Assembly: GCA_964650975.1 (NCBI GenBank) | Contig: CAZYWA010000024.1 | Location: 1 to 27,742 of the forward strand | Direction of reading: 5' to 3' | DNA from: CAZYWA01 sp964650975 [NCBI: uncultured bacterium] | Lineage (GTDB): Bacteria > JADJOY01 | Length of the DNA: 27,742 bases | In this document: positions 7,398 to 16,532 of the stretch, in pieces | Numbering within the stretch: position 1 is the stretch's first letter | Layout of the letters: the number at the start of each line of letters is the position of its first letter | Program-made: the position numbers and the translations under genes | Notes under the pieces: model-generated | Told to the model about the DNA's origin: nothing | Databases searched by the model: none | The model's input: only the letters and a program-made list of their open reading frames with translations

Positions 7398-9643
7398 TCG
7401 CGAGTCGGGTTCGCGTGCACGCTGCCATCCTGGTCGATGTCGAGGTCCCAGGCTTCCTGGATCACGGGCTCCACGTTCGCGAAGTAGAGAACGCCGGCAT
7501 GTGCTGCGCGCCGCATCGTGAGGAAGATCCGGTCGCCCGGAACCGACGCCGAGGGCTGAGTACCGCCTCGCCTCAGAAGGCCGATCAACAGCCGATCGTC
7601 TCCATGCATCGCCATGCGGACCGCAAACACGTCGATCGGGTCGGGGAACCCGCTGGCGGCGAGACCTCGGTGGATTTCATCCTCGACGGAGGTCGCCATC
7701 GGAAGGACCAATGCGCCGGCAGGTACTTCCGCGGGATCGACCGCCCTGACCCAGTGCTCGCCAGCTGCGGCCGGCAGGCGATCGAGCGGGATCTCCAGCG
7801 TTACACGGTCGCCCCCCGACGGCGGGACTTCCGCGGGGCGCCAATCGATGTGCGCGACGCGGGTGCGCGCGAAGAGCTCTGGGACGAGCAGTGGCGGAAG
7901 CCTGACCCCGGGCGTGGGCGTGCGCGCTTCGTATCGCGGATCGGCGAGCTCCTCCCAAAGATCGCGGAGCGACGATGCCTTCCGCGGGAGCTGTCGCAGG
8001 ATCTCGCCGGGGTCGGCGCCGGGGCCAAAGCCAGGCTCGCGCACCAAGACCCGGCGCATGTGCTGGAAGTCTGCCTCGGTCTCCACGGCGTGGTGCGGCC
8101 GTCCCACGTATTCCCGGGGGTCCACGGGTACCCGCAGGCCCAGCGCCGCGTGCCAGATGGGAATTTGCGCCCAGGCGAGCGTGCCGATCAGTGTTGCGAC
8201 CAGTGGACGCCTCGGCCCCCGCGCGAGCCACGCGCAACCCTCGACCATCAGCAGCACCAGCGGCGCGAGCGGTGTGATCGTGAGCCGGTTCTTGTCGATC
8301 TCGCTCCAGTTGCCCTGCACCATGAGAATCGCGAGCGGCGGCAGCGCGATTCCCAGCAACAGCGCCAGTGTGCGCGGCGCGCGGTATCCGAGCCGCAGCG
8401 CACCCGCGATCCCGAAGCCAGTCAGCACGGTGCCGAACACGCCGGGAATCGCGGTCGCGAACTCGATCAGCGTGGGAAGCGGGTTGAAGGGGCTGCGATA
8501 GAGGCGGTCCGTGAACGGCCACGCGAGGATCGCGTGTAGCTCGAACGTGTATCCGAGGAACCGGTGGGGGACCGGTTCCGGGAAATGGCGCAGGCTCTCG
8601 TGCGCCAGCAGCGAGCCCAGGGTCAACGCGTGATGTAGCGCGAAGTACCACGATGGAATCGCGAAACCGATCGCCACGCGAGCAACCGCGCGCCATCGGT
8701 CGCGTCCGGCGAGTGCGAACACGATCACGCCCGCGAGGCCAGGAAGCAGGATGTGACGACAACCGAACGCGAGCCCGAAGAACGCCGCGCCCGCGATCCA
8801 GCTCGGTGCGGGCCGCAACAGGAATGCGAGCGCGCCCAGCAACATCGCCATGCACAGCAGGTTCTCCTCGGTGTCGTGGATTCCGGCGACCAGTGGATTG
8901 AAGAGCAGCAAGAGCGCGAACAGCCATCCGTAGACACCTCGCCCCCCGAGCCGCCGGCCGATGACGAACGCGAGCAGGAACGAGAGCAAGCTGGTGTTCG
9001 CGTAGAACAGCCGGTAGCCGAGAAACCGGAAAAGCGCCGGAAACGCGCCGATGAGCGCGGCGTTCCCTTCCTGGTTCTCGGTGTCGAGCGTGAGGACGTC
9101 GTTCCGGTCCCAGTGCGCCAGCGAACCATCTCCCAGGCGGAGCCCCGTTGCGTACGCCGGGGCGAAGTTCACACAGGTGAGGGCGAATTCTTCGCGCTCG
9201 TAGCGCAGCGCGAAGATCAGTGCCGGCATCGCCACGAACACGGCCGTGGCACCGAGCGCGCGGAGCAGGGCTCGCGGCGCGACACGGGTCGTTCGCATCC
9301 TCCGAAGGTCGCGGATCCACACCGGCAGGTGGGCGAGGTTCACGGCGTTCGCCACGCCCAGGACGATCACCGGCGTCAGCCACACGTGGAGCAGCGCGGC
9401 GAGCACGAAGCTCGTGAATGCGACGCCTGCGGTACCGATCGCCAAGGCCAGCGCCACGGTCTCTGCGCCGTCGACGTCGCGGTACCAGCGGCGAACGAAC
9501 CCGTGACCGGGGAGCAGGAATGCGTCGAACCAGGTGAGACCGACGAGAACCGTGGCTCCGAGAATCACGCCGAGCTCTAGCAAAGGTTCCGGGACGAGTC
9601 GGACGGCGGGCCGCGAGGGCTTCGCGGATCGGGCGGTGAGCAT
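7394..9643 (-). CDS. Large polytopic membrane protein, possibly glycosyltransferase C-like
   Basis: 749 residues from the ATG at 9643. Residues ~22-500 contain about 12-14 hydrophobic helices; the last ~240 residues are soluble. The region around 180-230 (DVLTLDTENQEGNAALIGAF) followed by many helices recalls polyprenol-dependent GT-C glycosyltransferases, but no family motif is definite, so I do not assign a reaction. The extreme C-terminus has one calcium-loop-like motif, D735-x-D-x-D-G-x-V742. The stop overlaps the ATG of the GDPD-like/SGNH gene, so the two are likely coupled. That neighbour and the membrane SGNH gene upstream would fit a role in making or modifying an envelope glycan or lipid, which is inference. 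Confidence 0.75.
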   Translation of the reverse strand: MLTARSAKPSRPAVRLVPEPLLELGVILGATVLVGLTWFDAFLLPGHGFVRRWYRDVDGAETVALALAIGTAGVAFTSFVLAALLHVWLTPVIVLGVANAVNLAHLPVWIRDLRRMRTTRVAPRALLRALGATAVFVAMPALIFALRYEREEFALTCVNFAPAYATGLRLGDGSLAHWDRNDVLTLDTENQEGNAALIGAFPALFRFLGYRLFYANTSLLSFLLAFVIGRRLGGRGVYGWLFALLLLFNPLVAGIHDTEENLLCMAMLLGALAFLLRPAPSWIAGAAFFGLAFGCRHILLPGLAGVIVFALAGRDRWRAVARVAIGFAIPSWYFALHHALTLGSLLAHESLRHFPEPVPHRFLGYTFELHAILAWPFTDRLYRSPFNPLPTLIEFATAIPGVFGTVLTGFGIAGALRLGYRAPRTLALLLGIALPPLAILMVQGNWSEIDKNRLTITPLAPLVLLMVEGCAWLARGPRRPLVATLIGTLAWAQIPIWHAALGLRVPVDPREYVGRPHHAVETEADFQHMRRVLVREPGFGPGADPGEILRQLPRKASSLRDLWEELADPRYEARTPTPGVRLPPLLVPELFARTRVAHIDWRPAEVPPSGGDRVTLEIPLDRLPAAAGEHWVRAVDPAEVPAGALVLPMATSVEDEIHRGLAASGFPDPIDVFAVRMAMHGDDRLLIGLLRRGGTQPSASVPGDRIFLTMRRAAHAGVLYFANVEPVIQEAWDLDIDQDGSVHANPTRE

Positions 9644-9825
9644 CTCACGCCGAGCTCACCCGCGGCCACGGACTACCACGCCATCCGTTACGCGGCGCCC
9701 AATCTGCCGACGGATGTAGCGCCCACGAGTAGCCGACCAACAGTCCAACGGGCGCGGACCCCCGATCCAAGAGCAGCTGAACGCTCTGTCCTCCGTCTGC
9801 CAGTGCAGAGGCCGTCGACTCGAAC

Positions 9826-9839
9826 CCCGCCAGAGCGGG
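9826..9839 (-). terminator. Short hairpin after the large SGNH gene
   Basis: CCCGC (9826-9830) and GCGGG (9835-9839) form a perfect 5-bp stem with a four-base loop, 6 bases past the minus-strand stop. There is no T-run after it, so termination strength is doubtful. The remaining ~185 bases up to the next gene show nothing else I can support. Confidence 0.3.
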
Positions 9840-9845
9840 CGGCGC

Positions 9846-12548
9846 TCAGCGGAGTGCGTCGACCAGAACCGGCTCGAGCGCCCCTGCCATCGCACGGTGG
9901 CCGGCCTCGGAGAAGTGGACGGCATCGAAGAAGGGTTGAGTGGCGCGGCGGGCACGCAGCCACGGTCGCGGATCGCACAGCCGCACCTCGGGATGGCGGC
10001 CCAGCTCGTCCAGGGCCGGCCGAACGGCGTCGAACCCGGTGGGATAGTCGTAAGCGGTGATCGCACCTTCACAAGGCGTCAGATCGCATTGATCCGGCTC
10101 GCGAACCAGCGCCAGTACCGCTCCCTGGACACGCGCCGTGCCGTCCAGCTCAGCCAGCGCCCACTCGACTGTCTGCAACTTCTCGGCGGCGGTGCCCATT
10201 CTGCGCCCGAGCAAGAAGGGAACCAGCCGGCCGATCCAGCGAGCCCCGGAGCAAGCGGCCACGAATGCGCATGGATCTGCAGCAAACGGGGATATCTCCC
10301 CGCGCCGGATGGCATCGATCCGCGCCGCGCGCGCCGGAGTCGCGCGCAGGTACGCCAGGTCGTTCAAGCCGAACACGGCGACGATCGCGTCGATGCGTTC
10401 GCCCGGATGAACGTCCAGGTAGTGACGGAGGCGCACCGACTGACTCGCGAGGGTCGAGCCTTGAACCGCTAGGTTCACCAGGTTCCAGTCGGGATGTGCC
10501 GCGCCGATTCGCTCCGTCCAGATGCGCGAGTGGGGCGAGCCGGTGAACCCTTCGCCGTAAGTCTGCGAGCCTCCCAGCACCAGCACGCGCTTTCCTCCCG
10601 GAGCCGTGCCTTCGTCCTCGACCTGCCGATAGCGTCCGGTCAGCGAGGTATCGGTGAACAACCGCTGCTCTGGGTCGAGGTAACCGGTGATCGCTCTCGA
10701 TGAAGTCGCTCCCACCCAGCTGTGCGTGAACCGGGACGCCCCGAGGCCGCCCGCCACGGCCAGCAACAGGTTGGGTGCGGCGAGAGCCACCAGCAGTGCG
10801 CCCGCGATGGCCCCCCCGGTCATTCGCCGCCGCCGGACCAACTTCACTGCGGCCACGAACGGGGCCGAGATGCAGGCGATCGGAACCAGAATGCTTGCCG
10901 TGAGGACGGGCAAGTCCGGTGCCCCGACGGCCGCGCAGACGGCAACCGCGAACCACGCGCCGAGGACCGGCCAAACGACGCTGGCTGCCAGCGAACCGAC
11001 CCATGGTGTTCGGCGAACCACCTCCCGAGCGAGCACCAAGCCGCCGAGTGGCACGAGAAACGCTAGCAGCCTCTGAAACAGGAGCCCCGTCCAGGGACGA
11101 CGGATCTCGACCCGAACGGCGGGCCGCGCGAGCACGGGAAGGATCCGAACACGACCGCTTCGAGCCGGCAGCCCAGAAATCCGCGCCAGCACTTTCGTGC
11201 CATCGGACAGCTCGACTCCGCCCGCCCGGTGTGTGAGTCGAAGGGGTCCCACGGGAGCGCTTCCGGCAGCCCGAGCCAGATCACCCGCGACGAGGGCCCA
11301 GTCAAGACGCTCACCCGAGCGCTCGACCACCACTCCAGGCGCCATCGATCCGAGGTCCCCGTAGAGCAGCGGACGGAGTGGCGTGCCAGGCTCGGTTGCC
11401 GGAGCATCGACGTAGGCCGCGACAGCGCCGTCCTCGAGCAGGTCGACGTCGAGGGTCGTCGCGCGATCGCCGCCCTGCGCGGGTTCGCTCGCGGGAGACC
11501 AGGAAACGGGTCCTTCCGTCCGGAATGCGGCGATTTCCGGCGTCGAGTCGGGCCGAGGATGGATCAGGACCGGTAGGATCCAGCTCGCGATGGCGCCGCC
11601 CGCGAGCAGCGACTGGAGAACCACGATCGCCCACGACCGCGGGCGCTCGCCCTCGGTGCTCGCCAGGTCTGGGGTTTCGGTGCGGCGCTCGCGCGATGCG
11701 AGGCTCGCGACGCCCAGCGCGAGGGCGCAAGCGGCCCAAGGCACGATCGGAAGCACCGCGATCAGGAGAGCGACGTGGGCCAACACACGAGCCCAAGCCG
11801 GCGGCAGGACCGTCGACGGAGGAGCGCGATCACGGCGGCGGCTCCAGCGCCGCTTCATCACGACCAGCGCGACCGCCACCGAGGCGACCACGCCGCACAG
11901 CGCGAACCGTGCTGCGGGCGAGGCGGCCAGGAGCTGGTATGGCTCGGTCGCCGACCCCTTGCTCTCGAAGCGCCACACTTCGAGCCCACCGAGGCCCGCG
12001 GCGAGACCGGTGCGACCAGCGCCACCCGTTCGATCCGCAACCACTTCGGGACAGGCCCCGACGCGTAGGCGAATCGAGTCCGAAGAGAACACGAGCTTCA
12101 CCGTCGTGCGTCCAGCCAGGCATCCGGCCGGCAGCTGGAGCGGACGCTCCACGGGAGCATCGCTGGCAGAATCCCGCACATCGGCGACCCAGGACTCTCC
12201 GGGTTTCGCGGCCAGGCGAATCACGGTCCGTCGATCTCGATCGGCGTCCACGATGACATCGAACCAGGATCCCTCTGGAACCCGGACCTCGAGATCGAGC
12301 GACGCGCTCTCGCCCACGGTGGGCGGCGTGAGGAACGCGTAGAGGTCGGGCACCCGAAGCGCGCCACGCCGCACGCGCATCAAGCCACGCTCCCGCGACG
12401 AGATCGACAGATCGTGCCGATCCGCTCCGGAGAGCGGCTCGATCCTCCATTTCTCGGTTGGCGGCCGCGGCACGTCATCGAAGGCGTTGGCGAGCGCCAA
12501 CACCCAAAGCACAGCCGTGATCCAGCGCCGCTGCTTCAACGGGCGCAC
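9846..12548 (-). CDS. Membrane-embedded SGNH hydrolase with N-terminal beta-domain
   Basis: 900 residues from a GTG at 12548. I chose this start because it sits just before the first membrane helix and reduces the overlap with the upstream gene to 13 bases; an ATG at 12620 would overlap it by 85 bases. Order: N-terminal helix (~10-24), beta-rich exported domain (~50-205), helices (~210-330), a second beta-rich stretch (~335-480), further helices (~487-605) and a C-terminal SGNH domain. The full SGNH set is present: GGSQTYGEG with S661, G697 (QGST), GLND with N729, and DAVHF with D875 and H878. Esterase or acyltransferase action on an envelope polymer is inferred. The same layout occurs in the protein at 16526-18145, so the two define a family in this locus. 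Confidence 0.82.
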   Translation of the reverse strand: MRPLKQRRWITAVLWVLALANAFDDVPRPPTEKWRIEPLSGADRHDLSISSRERGLMRVRRGALRVPDLYAFLTPPTVGESASLDLEVRVPEGSWFDVIVDADRDRRTVIRLAAKPGESWVADVRDSASDAPVERPLQLPAGCLAGRTTVKLVFSSDSIRLRVGACPEVVADRTGGAGRTGLAAGLGGLEVWRFESKGSATEPYQLLAASPAARFALCGVVASVAVALVVMKRRWSRRRDRAPPSTVLPPAWARVLAHVALLIAVLPIVPWAACALALGVASLASRERRTETPDLASTEGERPRSWAIVVLQSLLAGGAIASWILPVLIHPRPDSTPEIAAFRTEGPVSWSPASEPAQGGDRATTLDVDLLEDGAVAAYVDAPATEPGTPLRPLLYGDLGSMAPGVVVERSGERLDWALVAGDLARAAGSAPVGPLRLTHRAGGVELSDGTKVLARISGLPARSGRVRILPVLARPAVRVEIRRPWTGLLFQRLLAFLVPLGGLVLAREVVRRTPWVGSLAASVVWPVLGAWFAVAVCAAVGAPDLPVLTASILVPIACISAPFVAAVKLVRRRRMTGGAIAGALLVALAAPNLLLAVAGGLGASRFTHSWVGATSSRAITGYLDPEQRLFTDTSLTGRYRQVEDEGTAPGGKRVLVLGGSQTYGEGFTGSPHSRIWTERIGAAHPDWNLVNLAVQGSTLASQSVRLRHYLDVHPGERIDAIVAVFGLNDLAYLRATPARAARIDAIRRGEISPFAADPCAFVAACSGARWIGRLVPFLLGRRMGTAAEKLQTVEWALAELDGTARVQGAVLALVREPDQCDLTPCEGAITAYDYPTGFDAVRPALDELGRHPEVRLCDPRPWLRARRATQPFFDAVHFSEAGHRAMAGALEPVLVDALR

Positions 12549-14062
12549 ACGTCCGATGGGAATCCGATCGTCAGGTAGCCGGAAGCGCTCGGTGTGTAGA
12601 CCCGGCGGGACTCGGGCCACAGCATCCGGCCCATCCCGCCGGTTCGAACCTGGAGGCGCCGGCTCAAATCATTCGCGCAAACGGCCTCGATCTGCCCGGT
12701 CGTCCAGTGGTCGAAGACCAGCAATCCGAGCTCCGGAAGCGAGACACCGTAGAACGAGCCGGGTGACAGCTCGGCAACGAGCCGAGCGCTCTCTCCAGCG
12801 CGGCTGAAGTGCCAGAGCTCAGGCCGATAATAGGCCTTGAGGAAGACCGCCTGCGGGTCACCGGGATCGGGGATCACGTACCCCCACGCGCCCGGGAAGC
12901 GAGAGAGGACCCTAAAATCTCCGAAATCGCGTGAAACGGAAAAGAGCTCACCCTCGCGCGGGTCGATCAGATACCACGACGAGTAGGCACCCACGATCCG
13001 GTCCCCGAGCCAGACGATGTTCACGATTCCCGAGAAGTCGGGGTCCCGATCGAGGTAGCGGTCGAGGACGCGTACGATCGACCAGGACGCGAGGTCGATC
13101 TGCAGCAACGAGGCTGGCAGCGAGGTGGACACGTAGAGCGTCTCGTGTGCGGCATCGAGGAGCATCGTGGCGGGGTGCGACGGCAGATCCATGTCACGGA
13201 TCGGGCGCCCATCGTCCAGGCGCGCGAGGCGCAACCGCTTGCGCTCGAAGCTCGCGGTCAGCACTTCGTCGCGGTCGCAACGCTCGATCAGGGTCTGGCT
13301 CGATTCGACCCCGTCGAGGAAGGTGGTCTCGGTTCCGTCCGAGCCCAGCCGATAAGTGCGATCTGCCTCGCCGATGTAGAAGGAACCTCGCGTGGCTGGA
13401 CACGTGCTGGGCCGGAAGAAACGCGCTCCCGGGCAAGTGGCCGGGCTTCCGTGCATCAGGGCGGCGATCGAGACGCCTTCGGGCGGCGAACGGTCGACGT
13501 GCCCGACGTACTCGGCACCGTTCACGAACCCGAGCCAACCGTAGACCGCGCTCGTCGCGCTCAGCATCCACACCAGCGTGGCGGGCACGCTGGGCCGATA
13601 TACGAGCATCGGAGGAACGAGCAGCGCTGCCGCGGTGAGCCCCGAATTCGTGAAGAGCCCCTGGGTACCGACCCGCACGATCGCCGCACCCACTCCGAGC
13701 AGCACGAGATCGCCGCCAATCAGCGCTCCCGCCGAGCGCTGAAGGCCGTCGCGACGGCCCCAGCTGCCGCGACGGGTTTCGAGCTCGAGCATCAGCGTGA
13801 GCGCGCCGGCGGTGCCTGCCACGCGAAGCCACGCATGCTCCTCGATGGTCGGCAGCAACCGGCCCGCCGCGATCACCAGTGCCGCGCAACCCGCGAGGTA
13901 GATCTTGAAGGCGATCCCGCACCGGTGGCCTCGGCGCCGCTCGATGACCCAACCGAGGAGAACCGCGCAGAGCAAGCCGGCCACGATTTCCTCAGACCTC
14001 CGTGACAACCACGCGAGCGCGAGTGGCGTCACGAAACCCGGGATGGCGGCGAGCGCGCGCAC
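12536..14062 (-). CDS. Membrane-anchored beta-propeller protein
   Basis: 508 residues from a GTG at 14062. The frame stays open upstream without a better start, so the N-terminus may be slightly longer. Residues ~5-180 hold about six hydrophobic helices. Residues ~190-505 look like a six- or seven-bladed propeller, with blade-like strands such as GSFYIGEADRTYRLG, ETLYVSTSLPASLLQIDL and YGVSLPELGLLVFDH. Cysteines at about 210, 221, 262, 462 and 506 could form disulfides if the propeller is exported. No catalytic motif is seen; a scaffold or ligand-binding role is inferred. It overlaps the start of the large SGNH gene by 13 bases, so the two are likely made together. It is divergent from the LVIVD propeller gene. 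Confidence 0.78.
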   Translation of the reverse strand: MRALAAIPGFVTPLALAWLSRRSEEIVAGLLCAVLLGWVIERRRGHRCGIAFKIYLAGCAALVIAAGRLLPTIEEHAWLRVAGTAGALTLMLELETRRGSWGRRDGLQRSAGALIGGDLVLLGVGAAIVRVGTQGLFTNSGLTAAALLVPPMLVYRPSVPATLVWMLSATSAVYGWLGFVNGAEYVGHVDRSPPEGVSIAALMHGSPATCPGARFFRPSTCPATRGSFYIGEADRTYRLGSDGTETTFLDGVESSQTLIERCDRDEVLTASFERKRLRLARLDDGRPIRDMDLPSHPATMLLDAAHETLYVSTSLPASLLQIDLASWSIVRVLDRYLDRDPDFSGIVNIVWLGDRIVGAYSSWYLIDPREGELFSVSRDFGDFRVLSRFPGAWGYVIPDPGDPQAVFLKAYYRPELWHFSRAGESARLVAELSPGSFYGVSLPELGLLVFDHWTTGQIEAVCANDLSRRLQVRTGGMGRMLWPESRRVYTPSASGYLTIGFPSDVCAR

Positions 14063-14432
14063 CGCGAGCCAGGCGCGGGCCGCTCGCCCTTGCGGCGCGG
14101 ACGGTGGTTCGCTGGGCGATGCGACGCTCAGGGCCGGGATGGGATCACCTCGAAAACGATGACGCGCGGACGGGCATTCCGTCGCGGGCTACCCGAAGCG
14201 ATGACTGGACGCAACAGCAACCAGCGGGGATTGCCACCGCGCCACGCCCGCTGGACTCGACCGGTCGGGCCCGGTAACTTCGCTCCGCAGCACTGGCTCT
14301 CCTTTGGTCTTTCGGCGGTCGAGCGAGCCGCCGGGCACACCACCCGACACGCATGAGTAGCCTCGGCTTCAGCGAGCCGGTCGAGCCTCGTCAGCGGACT
14401 CCGCGCAGACCAGCGCCACGCTGGACCGCATT
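14063..14432. other. Divergent intergenic region
   Basis: About 370 bases between two divergent propeller genes, so both promoters should lie here, but I see no convincing -35/-10 pair. The only clear structure is a perfect 6-bp hairpin: CGGCGG (14313-14318) with CCGCCG (14328-14333), 9-base loop. It could be an operator-like palindrome or a transcript structure upstream of the LVIVD gene. Frames across the region have no recognisable content. Confidence 0.5.
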
Positions 14433-16532
14433 GTGATCGATCGGTCCCAGCCGCGGAACCCCGGAGCCGAGACCACTTCACGGACCTTGCCAGGCGCTTC
14501 CGGCGAGCGCGCTTCGCGACCGTCGAAGCCGCCGCGCGGCGTCTTGCGCCGCATCGCACGGGTCCTGCTCGTCGGTCTCGGGAGCTCGATCGCCGCTCTC
14601 GCGCTGTTGCTCGCCGCCCTCACCGGTTGGCCACCCACGCCGAGGCGGATCGGTGCCGCGATCTCGGCGGGTATCCACTCGAGGTTCATCTTTCGCGGCC
14701 CGGAAGCCACGTGGTGGGGCGATCTCGTGCGCACGGCCTGGGTGCGAGGCGATCGAGCCTACATCGCCCTCGGCACGCGCATTGGCGTGCTCGACATTTC
14801 CGATCCTGCCTCGCCTCGGCTGCTGACCGCGCTCCCGGCGGGCGGGATCGTGCACGGCTTCGCGGCCTCCGGCGACATCCTTTACATCGCGCACGGAGTG
14901 AATGGCTTGAGCTCGTGGGATGTCACCGATCTCGACCATCCGGTGCGGCTCGGGTTCTTCACGAGCGACGGCTACGGCATGGGCGTGGCCGTCCTCGAGC
15001 GGTACGTCGTTTACTCCGCGGGGCTCGACGGGTGGTGGGTGCTCGACGTATCCGACCCGCGCGATCCGCGGCCGGTGTTTCACGACCCCGAGGGAAACGC
15101 GAGCGCCGCCACCCTCGACCATGGGCTGCTCTATCTCGCCGACGGAACCCGCGGAGTCGTGATCTGGGACTTTCACGACCCGGCGCACCCGGTCAAGCTC
15201 GCTGCGGTCGACACCACGATCCGGCAGGGTCTCGTTCCGCTCGATCCCGCACCGCTCTGGATCGCGGTCGGCGACGGCGTCGCCTACGTGGCCAATGGTC
15301 CCGATGGCGTCGTGGTGCTCGACGTCTCGGACCCGAAGTCTCCCCGACAGACCGCTCACGTACCGCTCCACGGCTATGCATACACCGTGATGCTGGATGG
15401 CGATCGGGCGTATGTCGCCGACATCGGACGCGGCCTGGTGACGCTCGACACGAGCGATCCGCGGGCTCCGAGAGAGTTTGCGACCACACGCACCCCAGGC
15501 GGCGCCTTCGACCTGGTGCGGCAGGGGCGGACGCTCTATCTCTCCGACGGCGCCGGCGGATTCATGATCCTCGACCTCACGGACCGCGACCGCCCCAAAC
15601 AGATCGGCTACTTCCCCATGGCCGGCCAGACCCGCAGCGTGCTCCTCGATGGCAACCGCCTCATCGCGTCGCGAGGAAGTCTCGGAATCGCCGTATACGA
15701 CGTATCGGAGCCTCGCTCGCCCGCTCTGAGGGCAGTCGTCGACACGCCAGGCCTGGTGAACGACGTGACGGCACACGGCGATCGGATCTACGCGGCGGAT
15801 TTCATCGGCGGCGTGCAGGTGATCGAACCCGACACGGGAGGAGCGCTGCGGATCTCGTCGACGTTCAACATCGAAAACCATCCGCTGGGGCTCGCGGTGG
15901 ACGACCAGCATCTCTTCATGGCCAACGCTCACTACGGCTTCATGGAGTTCGACGTGAGCGGAGAGCCGGTTCTCACCGGCCAAGATCAGTCGCTCGGTGG
16001 GTATTCCGTCGGGCTCACGCGATCCGGATCACGGGTGCTGCTTTCCAACCTGGTGAAAGGCATCGGCCTCCTCGACGTCGCCGACCCCGCTCGTCCACGG
16101 CTCACCGCGATCTACCCACCGCCCCGTTCCGCCGCCCATCAACTGGCCTTCGGCCTGCCGACCGTGATCCGCACACGCATCCGCGGCGACCATGCATTTC
16201 TCGCGGCCTACTCGAACGGTCTGCAGATCGTGAGCTTGCGCGACCCGAACGCGATCGAGCCCGTCGGCCGGCTCTCGACCGGCGGCTACGTCTACGGCCT
16301 CGACCTCGACGGAGACACCGCGTACCTGACCGACTACGAGGGACGGCTCATCGCGGCTGATATCTCGGATCTGGCTCGTCCGTCGGTGAAGCGTGTGTAC
16401 CGGATGCCGGCCGGGGAGGCGTGGAACGTGGCGGTGCGAGGACGGATCGCGTACGTGGCGCTCGGCTCCGCTGGACTGGGCGTGGTCGATCTCGACACCG
16501 GCGAGACCCGTGTCCTCGACCACGTTCACTGA
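14433..16532 (+). CDS. Membrane-anchored LVIVD-repeat protein with 14 repeats (double propeller)
   Basis: 699 residues from a GTG at 14433. A basic, disordered N-terminus (1-40) precedes one membrane helix (~41-64), so the rest should lie outside the cytoplasm. I count 14 repeats of the LVIVD type, each a strand pair around G-V-x-V-x-D-V-S-D-P-x-x-P, for example GVLDISDPASP, VVVLDVSDPKSP and GIGLLDVADPARP. Fourteen repeats fit two seven-bladed propellers in tandem. LVIVD proteins are usually cell-surface proteins without known catalysis; a binding or scaffold role is inferred. It is the only plus-strand gene between 1 and 21319. Its last 7 bases overlap the end of the convergent SGNH gene. 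Confidence 0.85.
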   Translation: MIDRSQPRNPGAETTSRTLPGASGERASRPSKPPRGVLRRIARVLLVGLGSSIAALALLLAALTGWPPTPRRIGAAISAGIHSRFIFRGPEATWWGDLVRTAWVRGDRAYIALGTRIGVLDISDPASPRLLTALPAGGIVHGFAASGDILYIAHGVNGLSSWDVTDLDHPVRLGFFTSDGYGMGVAVLERYVVYSAGLDGWWVLDVSDPRDPRPVFHDPEGNASAATLDHGLLYLADGTRGVVIWDFHDPAHPVKLAAVDTTIRQGLVPLDPAPLWIAVGDGVAYVANGPDGVVVLDVSDPKSPRQTAHVPLHGYAYTVMLDGDRAYVADIGRGLVTLDTSDPRAPREFATTRTPGGAFDLVRQGRTLYLSDGAGGFMILDLTDRDRPKQIGYFPMAGQTRSVLLDGNRLIASRGSLGIAVYDVSEPRSPALRAVVDTPGLVNDVTAHGDRIYAADFIGGVQVIEPDTGGALRISSTFNIENHPLGLAVDDQHLFMANAHYGFMEFDVSGEPVLTGQDQSLGGYSVGLTRSGSRVLLSNLVKGIGLLDVADPARPRLTAIYPPPRSAAHQLAFGLPTVIRTRIRGDHAFLAAYSNGLQIVSLRDPNAIEPVGRLSTGGYVYGLDLDGDTAYLTDYEGRLIAADISDLARPSVKRVYRMPAGEAWNVAVRGRIAYVALGSAGLGVVDLDTGETRVLDHVH

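Noticed and set aside
9815-9840. GGTTCGAGTC on the minus strand, resembling a tRNA T-loop
   Set aside because: The flanking bases do not form a T-stem and no D-arm, anticodon arm or acceptor stem can be built around it.
14627-16360. 577-residue plus-strand frame inside the LVIVD gene
   Set aside because: Arg-rich, no fold or motif, and it is the shifted frame of a convincing repeat protein; long shadow frames are normal at this GC content.
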